From Nepenthes gracilis (lineage: Eukaryota > Streptophyta > Magnoliopsida > Caryophyllales > Nepenthaceae), in the NCBI GenBank assembly GCA_033239525.1, contig BSYO01000038.1, forward strand, positions 11,349,041 to 11,413,040: a DNA stretch of 64,000 bases, given 5' to 3'. The position numbers and the translations under genes were made by a program. Positions 11,342 to 23,260 of the stretch are shown one piece after another. Every line of letters begins with the position of its first letter. Position 1 is the first letter of the stretch. The notes below the pieces were generated by a model that made no database searches, had not been told where the DNA came from, and saw only the letters and a program-made list of their open reading frames with translations.

Positions 11342-12277
11342 CAGATATGTGGTAGTAGGTCAATTCAAAATGGCAACAGCTAATAGATAAATCACCTTTT
11401 AATGTATATATATCGACTTTGAGAGCTATTTTCTATACTGCTAGTTGAATTAAATTATATTTGGCATCTTCAAATTCTTCTCTTTTCATGCCTCAAATGA
11501 ATCCTAGAGTTAATTTCTTGGCTTATGCGATGATACTTATGAAGTATCAATAGAGTTTGATTCTATTCATGAGAATGGCTATTTTAAAGTTTTTGTGGTG
11601 GTTCTCAATTTTGCGCTCAATTTTTAATGTCAACATAAGGTTTTTGTGTAATGCATGCTTTAGAGCCTGGTAGTTCCTGATAGTAAGTTATTTGAAAAAA
11701 AAGAGGGAAAAAAAAGCCAATGTTTCAAGTTCCCTGTGGTTGTGACTTGCTTGATTTTTTGCATCAAAACCTTCATAGTTTGAGTTGTTTTTGGATATTT
11801 GTCATCTCAAGCATCTTACACCTTGAATTTCACTGCCATAGCTTCACCTTCTAAATTGAAAGATACAAGTTTGTTTCAAACTATAACGTCAAGTTTATCA
11901 CTGAAAAGCTTACAATCTCCCTAGAGTCTTTTATGTAGTAGGATTCTGGCGGTATACATCGGATGCTTCCTTGGCCCACTATGTAGGACCCTCCTTCATT
12001 GGGTCACCTCTATAATTTAGACTGAGTCATTTGACACAAAGTGCATTGGAATGATAGTTAATGTTGTTAATTCATTCTACCTCAAACCTTTGCTGCCCCT
12101 GAGAGTGGATGTTTATAGGCTTCGATCTTTTCTTAAGAAATGCCTTATTGATTTGTTTATCATAGATAAACTTTTTATGATTTGGTTCAATTCTTGCAGA
12201 TAATCAAGGTTTATGAAGCCATGGTTTAGGACAAAATTGGGTATATCTTGTCCACATCCAGTCTCCTTCAATAAAGC

Positions 12278-13372
12278 ATGGCCCCTCGACCTTCTTCCCG
12301 CCTAATCCCTAGACGAGCACCAAATAAGTTTATTTTCTTAATTGTCCTGATTCTTCTGCCAATTTCTATGATTGGACTGTTTACCCATTACCAAAAAATC
12401 ACTTATTTCTTCCGCCCACTGTGGGACAAACCTCCCCCATCACTCACCCGCCTTCCTCACTATTATGCCGAGAATGTCTCAATGGAGCACCTCTGCAGCC
12501 TTCATGGATGGTCCATCCTCCCCAAGCCACGCCGCGTCTTCGACGCTATCATCTTCAACAACGAGCTAGACTTGCTCGAGATCCGATGGCATGAGCTTGA
12601 GCCATATGTCACCAAATTCATCATCCTTGAGTCAAACACTACTTTCACAGGCATCGCAAAGCCTCTCTTCTTCTCTTTGAACCGCAATCAGTTTTCCTTC
12701 GCCGAGGGCAAGATTGTTCATGACGTGTTTCCCGGCCACATCAGACCCCCTGGTTCTAGCAAAGACCCCTTCGAGCTCGAGGCCAGACAACGCGGTGCAA
12801 TGACTAGTCTGATCAAGCGTGCGGGAATTTCTGATGGCGATCTCATTATCATGGCGGATACAGATGAGATTCCAAGCCCACATACAGTAAGGCTTCTTCA
12901 ATGGTGTGATGGCATGCCTTCGGTATTGCATCTTGACGTGAAGCACTATATGTACTCATTTGAGTTCCCCGTCGACTATTGGAATTGGAAGCCGGCAGTC
13001 CACATTTATGCTCCGTCGACCAGGTACAGACATTCGCGACAGAGTGATTTCGTTCTTTCTGATGCTGGGTGGCATTGTAGCTTCTGCCTCCGGCACCTTA
13101 AGGACTTTGTGTTTAAGATGACTGCGTATAGTCATGCCGATAGGGTTAAGAGAAGAGAGTTCTTAGATTGTGGAAGGATTCAAAACATCATTTGTCGAGG
13201 AGACGATCTCTACGACATGCTTCCAGAAGCATACACCTTCCGGGAGTTGATCAAGTTTATGAGCCCCATTCCCCGTTCCGCTTCTGCCGTTCATCTGCCT
13301 GCATATTTGATAGAGAATGCCGACAAGTTCAAGTTTCTACTCCCGGGAGGCTGTTTGCGTGATCCGGAGTAA
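12278..13372 (+). CDS. GT17 family glycosyltransferase (beta-1,4-N-acetylglucosaminyltransferase-like)
   Basis: The 364-residue product looks like a type II Golgi membrane protein: a short basic N-terminus, a hydrophobic anchor at residues about 18-37, a stem, then a GT17 catalytic domain. Family hallmarks seen include [59 protein letters not shown] with an Asp-x-Asp-type motif at D194-D196, [24 protein letters not shown], and the C-terminal [15 protein letters not shown]17 includes the animal bisecting GlcNAc-transferase; plant members are transferases of unproven acceptor. The coding region is one uninterrupted exon, as in other plant members. The ATG at 12278 follows an acceptor at 12199 and fits the basic-then-hydrophobic start. 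Some relatives have a longer Cys-containing N-terminus that is missing here. G+C is clearly higher than in the flanks. Confidence 0.92.
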   Translation: MAPRPSSRLIPRRAPNKFIFLIVLILLPISMIGLFTHYQKITYFFRPLWDKPPPSLTRLPHYYAENVSMEHLCSLHGWSILPKPRRVFDAIIFNNELDLLEIRWHELEPYVTKFIILESNTTFTGIAKPLFFSLNRNQFSFAEGKIVHDVFPGHIRPPGSSKDPFELEARQRGAMTSLIKRAGISDGDLIIMADTDEIPSPHTVRLLQWCDGMPSVLHLDVKHYMYSFEFPVDYWNWKPAVHIYAPSTRYRHSRQSDFVLSDAGWHCSFCLRHLKDFVFKMTAYSHADRVKRREFLDCGRIQNIICRGDDLYDMLPEAYTFRELIKFMSPIPRSASAVHLPAYLIENADKFKFLLPGGCLRDPE

Positions 13373-13644
13373 AGTTTTTCTCTAGTAGCTTTTAGAAAGG
13401 AAATTCATGATAATTAGATAGAGCTATGGTAATAGAATCTAATGGTCATAAGTTTAAATCGTGAAAACTATCTTTTGAATGTATGCATGATGAGATCGCA
13501 TATGTAGGCCTAAATTGGTCTAACTCTTCCTTAGATTCTGTGAGCCGTAAAGATTTTATATATCAAACTCTCTTTTTAAGAAAAATTATCTGACCACAAA
13601 AAGTTAAAAAATTGGGAAAATAATAATCGTAGTCTGGATTATGA
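13373..13644 (+). other. GT17 3' flank and probable 3' UTR
   Basis: AT-rich sequence after the TAA at 13370-13372 and before the next transposon end. The 3' UTR must lie here, but no single polyadenylation signal stands out. Confidence 0.4.
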
Positions 13645-14077
13645 CCACAAAGTGACAAGCTATTCTGACGCAAGGCGTAAGGGAAAGGAATTATTTTTAA
13701 ATTTTAAATTATTTATTTTTAAATAAATTATTTCAATTTTAATTATTTTTAAAAAATTAAAAAAAATTAATTAAAATTAATTATTAAAATATAATTACTT
13801 ATTTAAAAATAAATAATTAAAATTAAAAAATAATTATTCTATCTCTTTAGTAGATAAACGCCTCCTCATCCTATTTTAATCAAACTTGTTTTTTTTAACT
13901 ATATTGTTAATTAGAGTAATATCCTTTAATCTTTAAAAAATTTTGATAATATAATATTCTATTTAATTAATTATATTAAATATATTTAAAATAAATACAT
14001 AAATAAATATGATATTTATATATATTGAAAGTAAATAATTAAAAGTTAGATCAGATAAATAATAAATATAAATAATA

Positions 14078-15035
14078 ATTTAAATTATTTAATATAATAT
14101 TAATTATTTATTCCCATAATTTTAAATTTTGATAGGTGATGGATACAACTATTTCTACTGATGTGTCCTCAACACGGGGAAAACAGAATCTAGGTATTTA
14201 GATGATGTCCTCACGCTGTGGAGTTACTTTGACATTAATTTTAAATTGCTTTTTATGGGATTTTTTAAATAAAATTTAATTTATTTTTTTAAAAAAATTA
14301 ATAAAATTCCTAAATTATTATTATTATTTAAATATTCACCTCTGTGAATCAGAATTGATTGTCTGGTTTCCCTGATGTGATGTGGCATGTGAACGCCAAA
14401 TAAGTTAACTTTTCTCATGATTATAAAATTATAATTGGCATAGAGAGACAGGCAGGCAATCTTGGTATGATGGAAGCGTCCACATTGGATCACAGCCATC
14501 TTCGTTTCTAGAAAATTGAAATAATTAAAAACTAAAAATTATATAAAAAATAAAAAAATTATATTACTAGACCACATTTATATATTCATTTTAAGATAAT
14601 GTTTTATTTAATTATATAAATTTATTAATATAAATAAATATATTAGATGTTATACACTTAAAAAAATATTTTAAAGATAACTATAGTGATATATATTTTA
14701 AAAATATTTCTAGCCATCCAATAAAATTATTCACTAATATAATATTTATTTATTTATATATTTTTATTAATTTAAATATTATATAATTAAAAAAATATTT
14801 AAATAGTATTTGAAGTAATATATATTTTAAAAATATTTTGTGTCCAACGATATAATATTTATTTATTTATTTTAAATATATTTAATATAAATAATTAAAT
14901 AGAATATTATATTATCAAAATTTTTTAAAGATTAAAGGATATTGCTCTAATTAATAATATAGTTAAAAAACAAGTTTGATTAAAATAGGATGAGGAGGCC
15001 TTTGTCAACTAAAGAGATAGAATAAATATTTTTTA
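14078..15035. repeat. Internal tandem unit 1 (958 bp)
   Basis: The segment beginning TAATTTAAATTATTTAATAT recurs at an offset of 958 bp. Shared blocks include GTGATGGATACAACTATTTC, TGTCTGGTTTCCCTGATGTG and GACAGGCAGGCAATCTTGG. Differences from unit 2 are few point changes, such as CACGGGG against CACAGGG, and small indels in homopolymers. Its right portion (about 14850-15030) is also a copy of the inner part of the right inverted repeat. Confidence 0.85.
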
Positions 15036-15990
15036 ATTTAAATTATTTAATATAATATTAATTATTTATTCCATAATTTTAAATTTTGATAGGTGATGGA
15101 TACAACTATTTCTACTGATGTGTCCTCAACACAGGGAAAACAGAATCTAGGTATTTAGATGATGTCCTCACGCTGTGGAGTTACTTTGACATTAATTTTA
15201 AATTGCTTTTTATGGGATTTTTAAATAAAATTTAATTTATTTTTTAAAAAATTAATAAAATTCTAAATTATTATTATTATTTAAATATTCACCTCTGTGA
15301 ATCAGAATTGATTGTCTGGTTTCCCTGATGTGATGTGGCATGTGAACGCCAAATCAGTTAACTTTTCTCATGATTATAAAATTATAATTGGCATAGAGAG
15401 ACAGGCAGGCAATCTTGGTATGATGGAAAGCGTCCACATTGGATCACAGCCATCTTCGTTTCTAAATTGAAATAATTAAAAACTAAAAATTATATAAAAA
15501 ATAAAAAATTATATTACTAGACCACATTTATATATTCATTTTAAGATAATGTTTTATTTAATTATATAAATTTATTAATATAAATAAATATATTAGATGT
15601 TATACACTTAAAAAAATATTTTAAAGATAACTATAGTGATATATATTTTAAAAATATTTCTAGCCATCCAATAAAATTATTCACTAATATAATATTTATT
15701 TATTTATTTATATGTTTTTATTAATTTAAATATTATATAATTAAAAAATATTCAAATAGTATTTAAAGTAACATATATTTTAAAAATATTTTTTGTCCAA
15801 TGATATAATATTTATTTATTTATTTTAAATATATTGAATATAAATAATTAAATTAAATATTATATTATCAAAATTTTTTAAAGATTAAAGGATATTACTC
15901 TAATTAATAATATAGTTAAAAAAAACAAGTTTGATTAAAATAGGATGAGGAGGCCTTTGTCAGCTAAAGAGATAGAATAATTATTTTTTT
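15036..15990. repeat. Internal tandem unit 2
   Basis: Near-identical second copy of 14078-15035. It runs into the outer right inverted repeat, which unit 1 lacks. The high identity points to a recent duplication. Confidence 0.85.
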
Positions 15991-16162
15991 TAATTTATAT
16001 TATTTATTTTTAAATAAGTTATTATATTTTAATAATTAATTTTTTTAATTTTTTTAAAAATAATTAAAATTGTAATAATTTATTTAAAAAATAAATAATT
16101 TAAAATTTAAAAATAATTCCTTTCCCTTACGCCTTGCGTCAGAATAGCTTGTCACTTTGTGG

Positions 16163-18189
16163 GTCCCGCCACGAGAAACCGGAGAATCTGAGATAAAGCC
16201 AAGACGAGAAAATATAACCACCATATCGTTCAATTTATCGTCATATCGCAGCGCGATCTCCGATATCGTCTCTCGTTCGAGAAATTATAAAAAAATAAAA
16301 AATAAAAATTGAATTTCTTCCCTTTATCATCATCCATTCAATGACGTCCCTCACACGCATTATTCAAAGCGTTGGATAGATGGGGGCGCTGATGCATGAC
16401 CAATGCGCTGTCGTTTCCTTTGTACTACTAGCTCACGTATACAAGTTTTCTTAACTCGCCGCCTACGCGTGACACGTGTAAGGAAACATGTGGGACCGCT
16501 CCCTCACCCGTATATTAAAAATAATAAGAAATATTATTTAATATCATATTTATTTATTTATTTATATTAATAAATAAAAAAATAATAATAATAATTTAAT
16601 GATTGTATTATATTACTTAATGATGATTCAAAGGGACAACAGGAACGCTACTCAGCAAACAATCAATGTAGCCCCAGTTTGGTAAATGTGCAATGGTGGG
16701 GTGACGTAGCCCCTCTTTCGAAAACAACCTCCACAGCACAATTGAATAAAAATTTAGTGATGAAAAATTTATATATTTAAAAAAAAATATTTATAAAATG
16801 GATTATATTTTTTATAGCTTATTTTATAATTATTAAAAATAAATATTAACATATTTTCTAAATTTTTTAAATATAAAATATGGATTATTGGATCTAAATA
16901 ATATAAGGACTATCATACATCCATCACGCAGTGGTTGGGGGGGGATGGAGCGCTCTCTAACCCGTTTTTGGGGTGAGATTTTTTTGATTTTTAGCTGAAA
17001 TTTTGACTACTAATACTAATTTTACTTGATATAAGATTTATATGTGTAATATTTGAAATATTTTTAGTAATATCTTTTTTTTGAATGAATAAAATTATAA
17101 ATAAATTTAATTGAATAATTTAATTTATATAGTAGGTTCAAACTTTACATGACTAATAAAATTTGGTTGTGATTGTGCAGAAAATTTGGAGGCCGATCCA
17201 TTGTATGTTTGAATCAGAACAGATATACTTTTTTAGTAATATTATTAACCATGAATATCTCCTAATTTTTAGAGAGTTTAATAAATTATATAAATTTTTA
17301 CAATATTAAATTTAAAAAAATGTTATAAAATTTAATGAATGATCTTTCCTGGAACCTTAAATCCTTAATCGGCCCAAAGTATCAGAAAATGGCTAGGAAG
17401 TTGGCTTAAATTTTGATGATGAAAGTTAATACTATCATATCCAAACTTTGAGATCAAATCTTTAGAAGGAAAAATAGGAGTTGGTTAAGGTGATTATATC
17501 ATAATATAGGATGGCCGAAAACAATGCAACAATGCAAGAAGTTAGTAACATTATGATACTTTGTTAATAGAGTTTTTTCCCAACATTTACGCCTTATATT
17601 AGCAAAGTTTTCTTACATTTTGAATATTAATTACATAATTTACATTTGCTATATAGTTTTTTTTAAATTATTATTATTTATTGTTACTTAATTAGTGTAA
17701 TATTGATATATAATATTGAAAATTGAGCAAAGATTATCAAGTTAGTAAGTTAATGAAACATACTAATTTGATTATATGGGTGTAATGAACTTGTCAAACT
17801 GACTAATCACAAGATCCAATTTTGCATAATGTACTAAACTTCTATGAAACCTTCTCGTAATATTAACTGCTAGGATTATTTAAATTTGTTGATATGTATT
17901 GGTTAAAAATAAAATTTTGCATTTTCCTAATTTTGACTTCGCTATTGGCAAAATTGTCTACATACAAAGTGAAATCAAAATTCATTTTGATGTTTCACAA
18001 AAAACCTAGAACTGCTATTGAATTTTCAAATTTCATTATCAATTCTCACCTATGCGAAGATATCAGAATTTTGTTTGAGGAAGGTTATAAGCTGATCGCA
18101 GAGGGGCCCCGACATAGAACTCCCAATTTATACACACTTCTTTGGTTCGTTGGGATCTAAGGAAACTTGGTTAGTCATTTCTCTAGACT
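16163..18189. other. AT-rich intergenic sequence with an isolated promoter-like patch
   Basis: From 16163 to 16510 the sequence is of mixed composition, with several CGATAT words and a G-box (CACGTG at 16473-16478 within GACACGTGTAAGG). No coding exon follows. The rest is AT-rich with no supported gene. A plus-strand open frame at 17894-18160 has no family resemblance. Confidence 0.5.
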
Positions 18190-18790
18190 GAACTTACTGT
18201 AGGGTGGTCTCGTCGCGGAAGTCATAATCTTTGATCGGCGGGTTTGGAGCCGCTTGAGTGACTTGGGACAAGTAGCACATTCGTCTGATGACTTGGTCTC
18301 CTAGGACCTCTTCGACACCGCACGGGGTTAAAAATTTCATCTTTAAATGGAAAATCAATATTACTACTCTGAATGTGGTTAGGTAAGATCGTCCTAAGAT
18401 TGCATTGTAAATCGAGGGGAGATCACTACAAAGAACGTAAGCATCTTGGAGGCCGTGCATGGATACGTCTCCAACTCAACATCCAATTGAGCGGCTCCCT
18501 GTACGGGGATTGGCTCATTATTTAGGTCATATAGTGGTCCCTTGGGGGGAGCCCCCAATTGCTGCCCATTTATGTGGGGGAAGAATGCATGGAGTATTTA
18601 CTTCATATCTCTTACCTCAGCAGTGAATTTGTGTATGTCGGGCTCATACCGCTCGCCCACATAGCTACCTACTAAGAGGTCATCACCATGGGGGCGGAAT
18701 CCATTGCCGGCACACTAAGTTGCGCTTTGGTGTTGATCATCTTTTTGTCTAGAATATGAATGTGGTGGTTAGTGGTTGAACTTTTAAGTC
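18190..18790 (-). pseudogene. Tat-type Gypsy protease-region fragment (element A)
   Basis: Reading the minus strand, 18460-18194 encodes a run (SDLPSIYNAILGRSYL, HLKMKFLTPCG, EVLGDQVIRRMCYLSQV) that matches, residue by residue, the region just after the protease motif of the element at 53557-54984. Only about 340 bp separate it from its own primer site, so most of gag is deleted. No reverse transcriptase remains to the left. The fragment cannot be functional. Confidence 0.8.
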
Positions 18791-18809
18791 GTTTCCATAA
18801 ACGGCGCCA
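18791..18809 (-). promoter_or_regulatory. Primer-binding site of Gypsy element A
   Basis: On the minus strand TGGCGCCGTTTATGGAAAC follows the LTR end GATGCATCA. It matches the TGGCGCCGTCTGTGG site of the element at 51693 with a few changes. Confidence 0.7.
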
Positions 18810-18810
18810 A

Positions 18811-19135
18811 TGATGCATCTATAGATCTGAATTGTACGTATTAGAGAGCCATTAGGTTTTCCACATTGGGTCGAACTCAAGCTGATCTGATCTCCGTCTG
18901 TGCTAACATAAATATTGCACCAACAAATAGCAAACAAAAGGTCAAATAATTGGCGGGATTCACTCCCTAATTTATCCTCTGATATTCAAATCAAAATTAT
19001 TTCTTAACGGATGAAAAGATGTGAGAATATAAGAAAATGTATGAATACACTTATGTGAAAAAAAGTGAGTTTTGTAGATGATTGGATTTCGAGAATGCGC
19101 TCTACGAGGAGCGGCTTTGAGAGCTGATGAAGGGT
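18811..19135 (-). repeat. 5' LTR of Gypsy element A, truncated
   Basis: Minus-strand LTR end GATGCATCA at 18811. It contains a GAATGCGCTCTACGAGGAGC phrase (about 19092-19111) of the same type as the repeats in the LTR at 30911-32240. Similarity stops near 19135, where an AT-rich block begins, so the LTR is interrupted or truncated there. Confidence 0.6.
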
Positions 19136-19321
19136 TAATATAATATCCTGAATTTTTATTCGAATTAATTTAATATTAATTATGATTTTGGATAATTTGG
19201 ATGTGACGAAAAATTAATTTAATATTATAAAATTTAGAAGGATAATTGGATCAGTTGGATTGGCGCCCGAAGTGCGCCCGTGTTATTTCTCGGATATCGA
19301 TTTGGATTTTAAAATTAAAAA

Positions 19322-19405
<84 letters not shown>

Positions 19406-22400
19406 AAAAAACCAAAAAAAGAAAAAAGTGATAAGAGTAGTGATCGGATGAGGGTCGGGGAGAGAGAAAGCGGAGGGGGAGAAGAGAGGAATAAGAGGAA
19501 GGTCTGCGTGGTCACCGCTGCCGCTGCCGCTGTCGTTGGAGCTTTCGACGCCAAGAATGGAAGCCAGTGAAGCCTTCTTTGTGGAGCTACCCTCCATTTT
19601 GTCTATCGGTGTTTGTAGAAGACGAAATCAAGAGTCGAAGCATAACCAGCCATCGTCCGTTTGCCGTCGTTTTTGGAAGAAATCAATGAAATCAAGACAA
19701 GTAAATCTCTCCATTCTCTCCATTGATGTTGAATCCTTGTTTGTATGTGTGAATTTTGAGAAAATTTAGTTAAAATCGTGATTTTGGTAATTTGTGGTGG
19801 AGGCGGCTCATGGTCAAAAGAGAGAGAGAAGACCGACGGTTGCCTAAGCCACCGTCCACCACTGTGTCACCATCGCCAGGTGCTGTCGTCATGCTTGCCA
19901 CTGTCGCTAGTGCGAGAGCCGCCGTCAGTGAAGAGAGAGAAGCAAAACGGGATGCAAGCAGGGAGAGGAAGGGAGGAGAGAGGAAGGGCCGCGAGTCGGC
20001 AGGAGCGAGAGAGGTTCCATTCGGATATTTCAGGACATTCATTTTTCAGATCTGTGAAGTTTGAGGTCTAAGCAAGTATCTGTAAACCCCTTCTTTGGTC
20101 TGATTTAATATCTGAAGTATTTTAGACACTATTTGAAATTTTTACTAACACGCATGTAATTTTATCTGCCCGATCTGTTTAATCTGGACATGCATGTATA
20201 GTTCATTGTCTAATTTGGATATTTCTGGATTGAATTTTATGAATTTGGAGGGTTTAATATTTTTCTGAAAGCCCGAATAATTTATTAGACACTATATATT
20301 TTTATATCAATATATTTATATGAAAACGAGTAGGAAACTTTGTATAGGTTATACAGTCACATGCACGTGTCGGGTTGTGGTCACTACATTTGGATTTAGA
20401 TATTGAATTTTCTGGCCAACTCTCGACGAGGAGATATTTGTTATTTGAAAATCCCTTTTCGCCGGCAGAAAATGTTTGGAATAGTGACCATTCCCATTTG
20501 GATAATTTGATTTGACCTTAGAATATATTTGAACGTTTTAATATATCTAAAAAATTTGAGAATTGCACCCAAAGTTATGGGTGACAAATAATAGTGAGCA
20601 ATCTTACCAATAGGTGTAGAGTACATGGGTGGCCATACATACTGGTCTATTTTAGATTTGATTTTACCTAAGGTTATCGGGATTATATATAACCCTTTCT
20701 CAAGCTAGTTTTTAAATAATCGGAATTCAAATTTGATATATAATTTGTATATCTACATTTATTTATATTGGACTTTGATTTGAATTTGAATATTAGATTT
20801 GGATTTAAAATTCATTAATTTTGCCATCAGTTGGGCCTTGGTATGTCTCGTACAAATAATTTTAAACTATATGTTTTGATCCAGATCCTTGAACTAATTG
20901 TTACGATACTGTTTTGGTCTCTGCACACGCTATTAGATCATCCGACTATCGGATACTACCCCAAATCACAAGTTGATCGGGTCTTGGATTTGAAATCGGA
21001 CTCGAACTTGGATTGGACTTTGAAATTGGTGAATTGTCTATTAGAATTGGTCCGGATCACTTCTATTTTGTTTATATATTATATATTTATATATATACAT
21101 ATGTCCCGGTGAGGACTATTTTATGATTTGGATATTTATTTTAAATTTGAATATTTGATTTAGAGTACGACACTACCATTATATTTTAGATCTTGGATTT
21201 TGAATTTTTCTATTAGATTTTTTTTGTCCGCGATTTGGATTTATTTTGTCATCTGAATAAGTTTTTATCCAATTGACATTTTTTCTGATTTATTGAATTT
21301 CTTTTATTTAAAAATATGATACTTATTGAGTATTAGATTCACTTTTTCTATTTTATTACTTCAAAGTAGAAGATTTGGACGCATTGTAGAGTATGGTTGT
21401 GATCTATCAGTCATTCATTTGATTTGGTGAGTTTTGATTCTATTATGGTTTAAATTTATTTTATATGATCGGATTATGGAATAGGCCGAGTATAAATTTA
21501 TTTTATAGACCGAGTACGGGCTCCATGGCGGCGACGTTGAGGATCGACGATGAAGTGAAGGAGAAAGGGAGTTCTGATAGAGGAGAAAACGGCTTGCGCG
21601 AGAGGAGGGAAAGAGGAAAAGGGGAAGGGAAAGAGGGAAACCAGAGAGAGAGAATCGAAAGAGAGGGAGTGAGAGAGGGAAAGGAATTGGAAAATATCTT
21701 CTTCCTTCATTATCTCTTGTCAGAGTAGTATATGGGAATGGGGTCCTGTAACGAAAAACGGGGAATGGGGATGCTGAGTTTGTAACAATGTGTGCTTGTG
21801 TATGGTGTGTGTGTAATTATTTATAAATATGTATTACGTACACGGGAAATGGTATATACAAGATATGTTGATTTATGTGTATATGAATGTTAATATATAA
21901 GTATTGTTGGATACCAAAAGTTTATAATTATGGGCATGAATATATTTAGTTTAAGGAAAAAATATGGATAAATTATTATTATAATTGGGACTTACATGGA
22001 ATTAGTCTGAATAGTTGAATAAGTGAAATAATCATGAAATTATTCATTATGTTAACAACAATAGAGAGGATATGGTATGACCTCACAATGAGTTTGGTAC
22101 ACCCGGAGAGTCGGAGAGAATAGAAGAGGATGTTAGGATGGTTGGCCGAATATTCAAGATTTTCTTTGATTTTTCTTTGTTCCCATGATGAATGATCTTT
22201 GTGTTGACTTTGATCACGTATATATATATTATTGGTACTCTATAGAAAAGTAAAGGAGAGTATACGAAGACTTTATGGTATCCAGACGAATGGAAATTCG
22301 TGAGATCTTGGAGTAGCCTATACCTTTTCGATAAAGATTCCATTCCGAAAATTGAGGTTGTTAATATTAAGGAGTGATACTTATAACTTGGTGACCATTG

Positions 22401-23260
22401 TAGAGGATGATATTAGGGGTATCATTGGTAATGAGTATTGGAGATAGTATGAGCATGCTATGGGTACAACATCTGGGAGGATTATAGGGGTAGTGGGAAT
22501 ACTATAGATATTGGATAACCTTATGGTATTTACCCAACATTGGGGTAAATACGTAGTATTTGGTTCACTATGGTAGAATAAGATCCATTGAGATTTTTGA
22601 TATTTTGTGTAGTAAAAATTATTGTTATCTTATACAATTGTGATCTTGTGTTGAGCTGATAAACGAATTCTGTGGAATCCATACTGCATTCCTGATATTC
22701 AATTGTTCATATGACTTTTGAGTCATGGATACGACATGTGATTGAATCTCTGATAGTGGTTGGTATATTGCATACTATTATTTATTTTACACATTTGATG
22801 ATATTATTTGAGATACTTATTTGTATTTCTATATTATTGATTAAATTTACTTGTTGGACATTTGATTCACTCTTGTGTTTTATTGACTCAGAGTTAACAA
22901 GTTGACATTAGGTTAGAAGAGATCGTGTATCGTTGTGTAAATTCTAGATAAAGGTGATATAAAAAATTGAGACTTCCATGATAGAGATTTGAGGTTATTT
23001 GTTGGTTTATTACCTTTTAGACATTTATTGGATTTTTATTTATAAGGATTTGACATTATAGATATCGATACTGTTTCTATTTCAAGTAAGTTATTATTAG
23101 TATCATGGATGTTTATTTAATGATGCAATTATGATGATCATTGATGGTGCCATAAATTTCAATAATGCGATGATTTTGAGTTCATTTAAATTGATTGATA
23201 TTATAATTTATGACGTGTAATTGATGATTTCGGATGATTTGAGATTTTTACTTGGACAGT
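19136..23260. repeat. AT-rich block, possible long LTR of a second Gypsy lineage
   Basis: The block starts near TAATATCCTGAATTTTTATTC, loosely like the TGTAACACCC-type start of Del/Tekay LTRs. It includes a GA-rich leader-like stretch (19440-20000), long T/A-rich spacers and a second GA-rich tract (21540-21690). No retroviral domain is encoded. It sits between the truncated LTR of element A and another degenerate Gypsy region, which fits insertion into older debris. The identity is a guess from architecture; no matching second LTR is present in the window. Confidence 0.3.
19320..19403. repeat. (AAT)n trinucleotide microsatellite
   Basis: An uninterrupted AAT/ATA/TAA repeat of about 28 units. 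The long Ile, Asn and Leu/Tyr runs in translated frames are by-products of it and not proteins. Confidence 0.97.

Larger units (their letters stand above)
2424..12199 (+). other. GT17 leader intron enlarged by nested transposons
   Basis: The intron runs from the GTAACG donor at 2424 to TTCTTGCAG at 12191-12199, 9776 bp in all. Removing the Copia element (3497-11341) leaves about 1.9 kb, an ordinary size for a plant leader intron. The host parts (2424-3496 and 11342-12199) are AT-rich with T-rich runs and contain no other gene that I recognise. Confidence 0.5.
13645..16162. mobile_element. Long terminal-inverted-repeat element with internal tandem duplication
   Basis: The left end (CCACAAAGTGACAAGC at 13645) is the exact reverse complement of the right end (GCTTGTCACTTTGTGG, ending 16162). 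Inverted similarity continues inward for about 365 bp on each side (to about 14010 and from about 15790), through a GACGCAAGGCGTAA palindrome and a CTCCTCATCCTATTTTAATC block. The interior is a 958-bp tandem duplication. There is no transposase frame, so it is non-autonomous, perhaps of the Mutator-like or foldback class. The 9-bp flanks do not match, so no target duplication is evident and the superfamily is open. Confidence 0.7.

Noticed and set aside
3492..11346. 5-bp target duplication around the Copia element
   Set aside because: CATAG and CAGAT agree at three of five positions only, which is not enough to claim.
13636..16171. 9-bp target duplication for a Mutator-type call
   Set aside because: The flanks GGATTATGA and GTCCCGCCA do not match, so the element was left unclassified.
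19261..19272. TGGCGCCCGAAG, which looks like a retroviral primer-binding site
   Set aside because: No LTR end (CA) precedes it and no gag follows, so it is probably a chance match.
19246..19597. Long open frames with Ile, Asn, Leu or Tyr runs
   Set aside because: They are produced by the (AAT)n microsatellite and have no conserved content.
19770..20071. Overlapping open frames on both strands in a GA/GC-rich patch
   Set aside because: They are low-complexity sequence with no domain, and best explained as the leader-like part of a repeat.
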